This document shows positions 1 through 5,398 of a DNA stretch of 5,398 nucleotides, piece by piece; position 1 is the first letter of the stretch, and each line of letters opens with the position of its first letter. The translations under genes and the position numbers were made by a program. Source of the DNA: an uncultured Bacilli bacterium (lineage in GTDB: Bacteria > Bacillota_I > Bacilli_A > RF39 > UBA660). The stretch spans positions 1 to 5,398 of the forward strand of contig CANQDN010000086.1 in assembly GCA_947593275.1 (NCBI GenBank), in the 5' to 3' direction. A model generated the notes under the pieces. The model was not told the origin of the DNA. It did no database searches and saw nothing but the letters and a program-made list of their open reading frames with translations.

Positions 1-58
1 AAAGCTCGGCTTTATTTGTTACTAATTCACTTGCATCGCAAAATACAAAAACTGACAT
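1..58 (-). CDS. Start of an unidentified gene downstream of the HerA-like ATPase (cut by left edge)
   Basis: An ATG at 58-56 opens a frame that stays open to the window edge and gives 19 residues, MSVFVFCDASELVTNKAEL. It begins 20 bases after the herA-like stop on the same strand, with no terminator between, so the two are probably co-transcribed. The opening looks like a hydrophobic beta strand followed by an acidic residue (VFCDAS), as at the start of many RNase H-fold nucleases. HerA ATPases often pair with a nuclease such as NurA, so a nuclease is a reasonable guess, but 19 residues cannot establish it. Two points lower confidence. No clear Shine-Dalgarno precedes the ATG (the upstream region is T-rich). 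The last bases before the edge also form a small inverted repeat (AAAGC-CGA-GCTTT) that could belong to a terminator if the frame is spurious. Confidence 0.5.
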   Translation of the reverse strand, partial: MSVFVFCDASELVTNKAEL

Positions 59-78
59 TTTCAAAAAATCTTAACAAC

Positions 79-1959
79 TTAATAACTATATCCCGTTGGA
101 ACACTACCTTGCGCATTAATCTCCGTCTCTATATTACTAGTCGGAACTCCTTCAGTTACATAATTATTATTAACTGGCATAGCCCCCGTATTATTACTAC
201 TTCTACTAGTACTCCAACAACCAGATACATTACAGTTAGTACTATATGGCATAGGATCAGGCATTTCTAGTTTACATATCATAGGTATTTTAAAAGCCGA
301 ACCAAACGCTACACAATTCCCGGGTTGTAATACTTTTTGCTTTTCAATAACATCCGCACTAATATTTGGAAGCATTTCTTCAATATATTTGATATCTTTA
401 GGGTGAGTCATTTTAAATATTAAAAAGTTTGAACATTGTGCAATAACTGTATCACTTATTTCAACTGGTCTTTGACTTATAATATCAAGCATTACTCCAT
501 ATTTACGACCCTCTTTAGCAATACGATCAAATATATTATAACCAAGTAAAAAGGTATCCGTATCTTGTTGAATATATCTATGGGCTTCCTCTAAAAATAA
601 ATGAAATGGAACACTCGCTCTTTCCTTCAATCCTTTAGAATAATCAAACAATAATTTTGAAATAATTTTAACTATTACTTTTGCAATCGCATCATCAATA
701 TCTTCAAGATTAATATTCACAATTTGAGCTCTAGCATCTTCTTTTTGACATAACTCATTTATAAATTCATCAACACTTGTATATTTAGATCCATCAAAAT
801 AATTATTAACCGGTCCACTTATAATCGTATTTAATCTAACCTGTAATATCATCGCTTCATTATACATTATTTGATTACCTTGAAATCCTTCACTTATTAA
901 AGTAAACTCTAAGGCATTAGCCAGTTCTTTTAAAGTATAAAAGCTCTTTTCCGGTACTTTTATCTCTTCAATTGATTCATCAATATGTTTTAAGATATAT
1001 TCGGTAATAAGTACTGATTCTCCAAAATTACCATTAGAATCTATTTCAAAACATTCACTAAAACTTCTCGTATAACCAAGCCCCGGAATAACAGAGTCAA
1101 AATTAAATTCTTTAGTATGACATACTTCTATTACTTTAAATATTTCATTTTTCTTATAACTTGTAGTCATATTACTAAATAATATAGCAATTAAAGCTTT
1201 CGCAATTAAATGATTCTTATATCTTGTAACTTCTTCCCCTTCACTAGAAAATATTTTAGCGTATTTTATACTTCTTTCTAGTATTGGTAATTGTGAGTGA
1301 GTTGATGCTTGAAGAAGTAAGGCAACATCATCTAAAGTTAATAAATTAACCGGTATTTTAAGTAAATAATCTGTAGGTTCTTGAGGGTTAGTTGTAATAA
1401 ATTTATAGTTATAATTAGGATTAATTTTATTTAAAGAACCAAAAGCATTCTTATATTCACCATAAGCGTCAAAGAAAAACATATTCGCATTATAAGTAGT
1501 CATTTTAGGATTACTAAAAATATTTTGAATTATTCTTGATACTCCACAAGATTTACCTGAACCAGAGTTCCCAAAAATAGCTAAATGATTAGAAAATAAG
1601 CTGTTAATATCTGGACATATTTGAAATCCTTTATAGGTTGCACTTGTTCCTAAAACAAAGCTTTTATCACTTAATTTACCGACAATCTCTAATAATTCTT
1701 CACCATTTATAACTCTAATAGTACTAGATAATAAAGGTTTTCTAATAACACCATTAACATAACGAGTTCCAATAAATTCTCCTAAAAAACGTATTTTTAT
1801 TTCAGTATCATTAAGTTCCACAATCTCCCCTAAAATTCTTTGGTCTTTCTCTTCAAATACAATATGAATATTCATTAAATCAACTGTTATAGTAGCTTTA
1901 CTTATATTTTCCACATGTGCAATATTATCACTAATATATAAAATCTTCCCAAATATCAT
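79..1959 (-). CDS. HerA-like hexameric DNA-translocating ATPase (HAS-barrel plus FtsK/HerA motor)
   Basis: A 626-residue P-loop ATPase of the HerA/DUF87 branch of the FtsK-HerA superfamily, cytoplasmic, whose members pump DNA through a hexameric ring. Residues 1 to about 95 resemble the small beta-barrel shared by HerA and F1-ATPase subunits (HAS-barrel), ending in an F1-like segment around INGEELLEIVG. Visible motor motifs are the Walker A GNSGSGKS (130-137), the strand FFFDAYGEY (161-169) matching the family's DxxGEY element, the Walker B region HLFLEEAH (453-460) with paired Glu, and GRKYG (484-488) followed by SQRP (495-498), matching the arginine-finger and sensor region. About 60 C-terminal residues are rich in Asn, Ser and Thr and look disordered. 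The ATG is fixed by an in-frame TAG directly before it. The gene has its own promoter and is followed 20 bases later by a truncated gene. HerA works with NurA in end resection in archaea and some bacteria, and HerA relatives also act in phage defence; which applies here is not shown. Confidence 0.9.
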   Translation of the reverse strand: MIFGKILYISDNIAHVENISKATITVDLMNIHIVFEEKDQRILGEIVELNDTEIKIRFLGEFIGTRYVNGVIRKPLLSSTIRVINGEELLEIVGKLSDKSFVLGTSATYKGFQICPDINSLFSNHLAIFGNSGSGKSCGVSRIIQNIFSNPKMTTYNANMFFFDAYGEYKNAFGSLNKINPNYNYKFITTNPQEPTDYLLKIPVNLLTLDDVALLLQASTHSQLPILERSIKYAKIFSSEGEEVTRYKNHLIAKALIAILFSNMTTSYKKNEIFKVIEVCHTKEFNFDSVIPGLGYTRSFSECFEIDSNGNFGESVLITEYILKHIDESIEEIKVPEKSFYTLKELANALEFTLISEGFQGNQIMYNEAMILQVRLNTIISGPVNNYFDGSKYTSVDEFINELCQKEDARAQIVNINLEDIDDAIAKVIVKIISKLLFDYSKGLKERASVPFHLFLEEAHRYIQQDTDTFLLGYNIFDRIAKEGRKYGVMLDIISQRPVEISDTVIAQCSNFLIFKMTHPKDIKYIEEMLPNISADVIEKQKVLQPGNCVAFGSAFKIPMICKLEMPDPMPYSTNCNVSGCWSTSRSSNNTGAMPVNNNYVTEGVPTSNIETEINAQGSVPTGYSY

Positions 1960-1977
1960 CTACATCAACTTACCTTT
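1957..1977 (-). promoter_or_regulatory. Ribosome binding site with AUG-UAG start-stop element ahead of the herA-like gene
   Basis: The minus strand reads AAAGGT (1977-1972), seven bases, then ATG (1965-1963), TAG (1962-1960) and the real ATG (1959-1957), all three codons in one frame. The Shine-Dalgarno is spaced ideally for the first AUG (7 bases) but long for the real one (13 bases). Ribosomes may therefore load on the AUG-UAG pair and reinitiate on the adjacent AUG, which could lower or tune expression. The layout is seen directly; the regulatory effect is inferred. Confidence 0.6.
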
Positions 1978-1987
1978 ACTAAAATTA

Positions 1988-1996
1988 ATTATATCA
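1988..1996 (-). promoter_or_regulatory. Extended -10 promoter (TGATATAAT) for the herA-like gene
   Basis: TGATATAAT on the minus strand is a perfect TGnTATAAT extended -10 element for a housekeeping SigA-type polymerase. About 17 bases upstream is only the T-run of the preceding terminator, so there is no good -35 hexamer; extended -10 promoters often do without one. Transcription would start near 1981, giving a leader of only about 20 bases that holds just the ribosome binding site and the start-stop pair. Confidence 0.7.
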
Positions 1997-2008
1997 CACT
2001 TAAAACTT

Positions 2009-2036
2009 AAAAAAAAGAGCTCTTGCACCTCTTTTT
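2009..2036 (-). terminator. Rho-independent terminator closing the gat / membrane-protein operon
   Basis: On the minus strand AAAAAGAG (2036-2029) pairs perfectly with CTCTTTTT (2019-2012) across a 9-base loop, and the 3' arm runs on into a total of eight T residues (2016-2009). The 5' arm begins inside the TAA stop (2037-2035) of the 319-residue protein gene, so termination follows translation immediately. The stem has only three G-C pairs and is thus moderate in strength. Because both arms end in A/T runs it may also work weakly in the other direction, although no plus-strand gene needs it. Confidence 0.7.
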
Positions 2037-2994
2037 AACTTTCTCTCCAGATTAAATACCAGTTTTTTAAATTAGTTAAACCATCCCCCGCGATATCTTT
2101 TAATAGTTCCCAAGTAAGATTAAAGTTCTTTTTAAGTTCTCCAAAGCCTTTTTTAGCATTTTCACATAATTCACTATTATTGCTACATATATTAGTTGTT
2201 ATTGTTAAATAAAGACTTATAACTTCTTTTTTTACTGTAGTATAAACTTTACTAGTAGTATTACTAATGCTTTCTTTATAACCCGGAAAATATTCTTCTA
2301 TTTTATTATCAAAATATAAAGCCATACTTAATATTTTTAATTTAGCACTATTAGTTAAATCATTAAATGTGTAACCCTTAATTGTTCCCTTGTAAAAAAG
2401 AAAATCCACAATCGTTACAAATCCTGATTTTAAACTATCAGTTATTTTCCCAGATTTAATAGTAGTATTATACTCTTGAAAATAATTTAAAACCGTCGTA
2501 TCCGCACTAGTAGTATTTAAGTCATCATCACTTGCTGGAGGATTATTTTGAGTATTAGTTGGATTAGATGTAGTTGTATTATTAGATACTCCTTCATTAT
2601 TTGATAGATCTTTATTAGAATCTATCTCTTTATCATTAACATCACTATTTAAAGTATTATCTTTCTTCTGCATCTTCTTAATTAATTCTTCATCACAAGC
2701 TTTAATAGTTTTAGGACTACTTGTATCATCAATATCCGTCTCTTTATATTGAAATTTTACTTCATCCCCAACTTCATATAACCCTTTAATATTATTTATT
2801 AAATAGTCCCCTTCTTCACTTTCAATAATAACATAATCTTTAAAAGCAACAATAACTACGCCATTTATTTCTTTATAATTAACTATGTCATTCTTATTAT
2901 TTCTCGATAATAATAAATAAATGATTAAACCAATAGAAATAACTAAAAGAATAATTAAAGTAATAATTAAAATAGAATCTTTTTTACTACGCAT
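2035..2994 (-). CDS. Uncharacterised membrane-anchored protein, 319 residues, last gene of the gat operon
   Basis: I do not recognise a named family. The N-terminus MRSKK precedes one hydrophobic helix (about residues 8-30), which predicts a short cytoplasmic tail and the rest outside the membrane; there is no lipobox and no obvious cleavage site. Residues about 38-100 form a compact beta-rich segment with the element YEVGDEVKF (73-81), resembling a small OB- or SH3-like barrel. Residues about 112-165 are a low-complexity Asn/Ser/Thr/Asp linker. Residues about 166-319 look helical, with Trp and Tyr near the end. Cys270 and Cys277 could form a disulfide if the domain is external; Cys100 is the only other Cys. 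The Shine-Dalgarno AGAGGAG (3008-3002) lies 7 bases before the chosen ATG. Another ATG 4 bases upstream is out of frame, too close to the site and stops after three codons. It starts 16 bases after gatB, so co-transcription is likely, and a terminator follows at once. Confidence 0.85.
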   Translation of the reverse strand: MRSKKDSILIITLIILLVISIGLIIYLLLSRNNKNDIVNYKEINGVVIVAFKDYVIIESEEGDYLINNIKGLYEVGDEVKFQYKETDIDDTSSPKTIKACDEELIKKMQKKDNTLNSDVNDKEIDSNKDLSNNEGVSNNTTTSNPTNTQNNPPASDDDLNTTSADTTVLNYFQEYNTTIKSGKITDSLKSGFVTIVDFLFYKGTIKGYTFNDLTNSAKLKILSMALYFDNKIEEYFPGYKESISNTTSKVYTTVKKEVISLYLTITTNICSNNSELCENAKKGFGELKKNFNLTWELLKDIAGDGLTNLKNWYLIWRES

Positions 2995-3001
2995 ACATAT
3001 A

Positions 3002-3008
3002 CTCCTCT
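3002..3008 (-). promoter_or_regulatory. Strong ribosome binding site of the membrane-anchored protein gene
   Basis: AGAGGAG on the minus strand lies just after the gatB stop codon (3013-3011) and 7 bases before the ATG at 2994-2992. This decides between two overlapping start candidates in ATGTATG: the upstream one is only 3 bases from the site and reads ATG TAT GCG TAG. The position suggests ribosomes finishing gatB could help start this gene. Confidence 0.75.
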
Positions 3009-3010
3009 AA

Positions 3011-4441
3011 TTACCCTTTTAACTTATCATTTAATATTTCTTTAGTTAAAACAGGATTAGCCTTACCTCTTGTTTCTTTCATTACTTGACCTACAAAATA
3101 GTCAAATAAATTAGTCTTACCCGCTTTATATTGCTCTACTTGACTCTCACTATTTAAAATAATATTATCAATAATTTTAATAAGTTCTTCTCTATCACTT
3201 ATTTGAGCATTATCATTACTAATAAAATCTTTTACTTCTTTTTGTTCTTCTATTACTTTATTAAATATTTCTTTTGCTTGTTTAGAACTTATTTTACCAG
3301 TATTTATTAAATCTGTTAGATTTTTTAATCTTTTAGGAGTCATATAAATATCCGTAATAGCTATTTCTGCTTTATTAATATAACCCAATATTTGAGTAAT
3401 TATCCAATTCGCCGCCATTTTTGCATCTATTCCGAGTTTTAAACACTCTTCAAAATAATCCGCGATAGCTCTTTCTTTAACTAAAATACCTGCATCATAA
3501 CTACTTAAACCATAATTATTAATATAATCATATTTTCTTTCTAAATGTAATCTAGGTATTTCTTTTTTTAAACTGTCTTTCCATTCTTTAGTTATTTTAA
3601 ACTTAGGAACATTTGGTTCCACAAAGTATTTATAATCAATCGCATCTACTTTACTTCGCATTCTAATCGTGGTATTTGTCTCTTCATCATATCTTCTTGT
3701 TTCTTGCTCTACTTCCATATAGCGACCTTTACTTTTAAGTTCAGTTTGTCTTTTTATTTCATAATCAATGGTATTTACAACCCCACTTATAGAATTAACA
3801 TTTTTAACTTCAACTTTAGTCCCAAAGTCTGTTGCATCCTCATCCATAATAGAGACATTAACATCACATCTTATCTGCCCTTTTTTAGTATCCGCATCAC
3901 TTACATTACAATATCTATAAACATTAATCATATGTTCAATAAAAGCTGCCGCTTCTTCTTTAGTATGAAAACATGGCTCTGTGACTAATTCTAAAAGAGG
4001 AACACCCGAACGGTTATAATCTATCGTGGATGTATCAAAATAATGATCTAAACTAGCACTATCTTCTTCAAGATGAATATCATGAATATAAACAGGAATC
4101 AATTTATTATCTACTTCAATCTCAATTTTCCCATTAATACCTATAGGGGCATGCATTTGAGTTATCTGATATCCTTTAGGTAAATCCGGATAATAATAAT
4201 TTTTACGATCAAAATACATAAATTCCGGAACATCACAATTAAGAACCATACTCATTTTAAGGGCATCTTCTACACATTTTTTATTAACTACTGGCAGAGT
4301 CCCTGGAAAAGCCATATCTAAAGGAGCAATATTACTATTAGGTATTTCACTATAAGTATTTGAGGCCGAAGAAAAAACTTTAGAATTACTTTTAAGTTCA
4401 CAATGCATCTCTAAACCAATGACTGCGATTTGTTTTTTCAT
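3011..4441 (-). CDS. gatB: Aspartyl/glutamyl-tRNA amidotransferase subunit B
   Basis: GatB is the kinase and transamidase subunit of GatCAB. It uses ATP to activate Glu on misacylated Glu-tRNA(Gln) (or Asp on Asp-tRNA(Asn)) and adds the ammonia released by GatA, giving Gln- or Asn-tRNA in the cytoplasm. The 476 residues match the family's usual length. Visible marks are GLEMHCEL (9-16), the family's GLExHxxL opening with active-site acidic and His residues; YYPDLPKGYQITQ (83-95); HLEEDS (123-128); and the GatB signature IDYNRSGVPLLEL (140-152). The C-terminal helical tail, about residues 328-475, is the YqeY-like tRNA-contacting domain and ends in the typical GQVMKETRGKANP (451-463). The ATG directly follows the gatA TAA, and its Shine-Dalgarno lies inside gatA, so translation is probably coupled and the subunits made in balance. 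Nothing indicates damage. Which of the two tRNA substrates is used cannot be told from this window. Confidence 0.97.
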   Translation of the reverse strand: MKKQIAVIGLEMHCELKSNSKVFSSASNTYSEIPNSNIAPLDMAFPGTLPVVNKKCVEDALKMSMVLNCDVPEFMYFDRKNYYYPDLPKGYQITQMHAPIGINGKIEIEVDNKLIPVYIHDIHLEEDSASLDHYFDTSTIDYNRSGVPLLELVTEPCFHTKEEAAAFIEHMINVYRYCNVSDADTKKGQIRCDVNVSIMDEDATDFGTKVEVKNVNSISGVVNTIDYEIKRQTELKSKGRYMEVEQETRRYDEETNTTIRMRSKVDAIDYKYFVEPNVPKFKITKEWKDSLKKEIPRLHLERKYDYINNYGLSSYDAGILVKERAIADYFEECLKLGIDAKMAANWIITQILGYINKAEIAITDIYMTPKRLKNLTDLINTGKISSKQAKEIFNKVIEEQKEVKDFISNDNAQISDREELIKIIDNIILNSESQVEQYKAGKTNLFDYFVGQVMKETRGKANPVLTKEILNDKLKG

Positions 4442-5398
4442 TTACTTTACCTCCCTTGCTATTTGTCCTTTATAATTCATCGTACTTTCTAAAGCATAAG
4501 CAATATTAAGCACATTTTCATCATCATAACAATTACCCGTTATATTAATACCTACAGGTAAATCATTAATAAAACCATTAGGAATAGTAATCGAAGGAAA
4601 ACCTCCAAAATTACCTATTTGTAAATGTTCTTCTAAAACACTAGTATTTTCATCAATCGTGTTATTATCATCTTTTAAGAATTTCGCAGGACCACTAGAT
4701 ACCGGAAGAATTAAACCATCATAAGTTTTAAATAATTCTTTCATCTTATCTACAATAAGTCTTCTTACTCGAGCCGCATTAATAAAATATCTCTCTTGAT
4801 TTTCTTTCTGTAAAACATAAGAACCTATTACAAAACGCCTTTTAATTAAAGGTGAAAAACCTTTAGTTCGATGTTCTTTTATCATTTCATTTATTTTAGG
4901 ACTTGTACCCCGAGGGCCATAGATTATACCCGTTAAATTAGACATATTACTGGTTGCTTCCGCACAGGATATTACCACATATACAGCTGGAATCGCATTA
5001 AGTAAATTCTGATCAATACTTACTTCTTCCACCTCTACCCCTAGTTTTTTTAGATTTTCTAAAGTTTTAAAGAAATTATCTAAATGTTCTTTTAATTCCA
5101 AATTTGCATTAGGATAATTTTTTAAATCAACTATTTCTTTAATATAAAAGAGTTTCTTTCCTTTAACATTACCATTTAAAGCTTCAGTTAAATTTATTTT
5201 AGAAGAATCCCAACTAGTCATATCATTAGGATCTATCCCTTTCATAGCATCAACAACAATCGCAGCATCCTCAACACTTCTTGTTAAAACCCCAGAGTGG
5301 TCTAAACTACTTGCAAAAGGAAATAAGCCATAGCGAGAAAGCATTCCATAAGTAGGTTTATAACCCACGATTCCACAGTAAGCCGCTGGTTTTCTAAT
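4442..5398 (-). CDS. gatA: Aspartyl/glutamyl-tRNA amidotransferase subunit A (5' end cut by right edge)
   Basis: GatA is the glutaminase subunit of GatCAB, an amidase-signature enzyme that frees ammonia from glutamine and channels it to GatB. The frame is open to the edge and gives 318 residues; the family is about 480, so roughly 165 N-terminal residues lie outside. The fragment opens IRKPAAYCGIVGYKPTYG, the conserved stretch directly after the nucleophilic Ser in the family's GGSIRxPA, so the Lys-Ser-Ser triad is just off the window. The GTG at 5368 is an internal Val, not a start. Later marks are SRYGL and ASSLDHSG, EATSN, IKRRFVIGSYVL (about 185-196), a run ending AARVRRLI, and GNFGGFPSITIPNGF with LPVGINITG near the C-terminus. 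Some glutamine-site positions differ from the common consensus: LTG where YDG is usual, and Glu near residue 256 where Asp is usual. The gatB neighbour makes GatA far likelier than another amidase. Confidence 0.95.
   Translation of the reverse strand: MRKPAAYCGIVGYKPTYGMLSRYGLFPFASSLDHSGVLTRSVEDAAIVVDAMKGIDPNDMTSWDSSKINLTEALNGNVKGKKLFYIKEIVDLKNYPNANLELKEHLDNFFKTLENLKKLGVEVEEVSIDQNLLNAIPAVYVVISCAEATSNMSNLTGIIYGPRGTSPKINEMIKEHRTKGFSPLIKRRFVIGSYVLQKENQERYFINAARVRRLIVDKMKELFKTYDGLILPVSSGPAKFLKDDNNTIDENTSVLEEHLQIGNFGGFPSITIPNGFINDLPVGINITGNCYDDENVLNIAYALESTMNYKGQIAREVK
4449..4457 (-). promoter_or_regulatory. gatB ribosome binding site inside the 3' end of gatA
   Basis: AAGGGAGGT on the minus strand lies within the last codons of gatA (encoding Arg-Glu-Val) and ends 8 bases before the gatB ATG. 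Since the gatA TAA touches that ATG, ribosomes completing gatA end exactly at the gatB start, the classic layout for translational coupling. Confidence 0.8.

Noticed and set aside
1..13. Small inverted repeat AAAGC-TCG-GCTTT at the left edge, possible terminator
   Set aside because: It has only five pairs, any following T-run lies outside the window, and it falls in an open frame that starts soon after the herA-like gene. It is noted only as a reason for caution about that frame.
16..270. 84-residue plus-strand open frame
   Set aside because: It lies opposite the herA-like 3' end and the next gene's start. Its product is dominated by Ile, Thr, Asn and Arg runs typical of the antisense of AT-rich coding sequence, and it resembles no protein family.
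79..1959. Calling a Sir2-HerA or similar anti-phage defence system
   Set aside because: No Sir2, DUF4297 or other effector is visible, the neighbours are housekeeping gat genes, and no mobile-element sign is present. The HerA fold alone does not define a defence system.
2995..3000. Upstream ATG (2998-2996) as the start of the membrane protein
   Set aside because: It is out of frame with the long ORF, only 3 bases from the Shine-Dalgarno, and stops after three codons.
3704..3988. 94-residue plus-strand open frame
   Set aside because: It is wholly antisense to the conserved gatB coding sequence. The product is a Phe/Ile/Asn-rich shadow with no recognisable motif.
4442..5368. Reading GTG at 5368 as the gatA start
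   Set aside because: The same frame continues to the window edge with the conserved residues IRKPAAYCGI, and the GTG encodes the Val of the C-G-x-V-G motif. The gene is simply cut by the edge.

Overview
The window is AT-rich and every convincing gene lies on the minus strand, so the genes read from the right edge to the left. The composition, the gatA-gatB order, the purine-rich Shine-Dalgarno sites, TAA as the stop at all four visible gene ends, and a hydrophobic-anchor protein without a typical Gram-negative export signal suggest a low-GC Gram-positive bacterium. A small-genome Bacilli or Mycoplasmatota relative, for example an uncultured gut lineage, fits well, but this is inference. The Trp codons I checked in gatB, herA and the membrane protein gene are TGG and no ORF is broken by TGA, so the standard bacterial code applies rather than the Mycoplasma code.

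Right part (5398 to 2995): the 3' two thirds of gatA runs in from the edge. It is followed with no gap (TAA directly against ATG) by a complete gatB. Together they encode the catalytic subunits of the tRNA-dependent amidotransferase that makes Gln-tRNA(Gln) and/or Asn-tRNA(Asn). Sixteen bases after gatB comes a gene for an unrecognised protein of 319 residues, with one N-terminal membrane anchor, a small beta-rich segment, a long Asn/Ser/Thr/Asp-rich linker and a helical C-terminal domain. Its strong ribosome binding site abuts the gatB stop, so it is probably the last gene of the gat operon. A hairpin plus T-run that starts within its stop codon closes that operon.

Left part (2008 to 1): a near-perfect extended -10 promoter (TGATATAAT) sits directly downstream of the terminator and starts a second unit. 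Its first gene encodes a 626-residue HerA-type hexameric ATPase with an N-terminal HAS-barrel-like segment and an FtsK/HerA motor domain. Its start codon is preceded immediately by an in-frame AUG-UAG start-stop pair, and the Shine-Dalgarno is better spaced for the upstream AUG. Twenty bases after the herA-like stop, another reading frame begins and leaves the window after 19 codons. It is the most likely partner gene of the ATPase, but its identity cannot be read here.

The most interesting parts are the HerA-like unit with its start-stop leader and cut-off partner, and the uncharacterised membrane-anchored protein linked to gatAB. There is no sign of tRNA, rRNA, CRISPR, insertion sequence or phage genes, and no gene-free stretch longer than about 75 bases.
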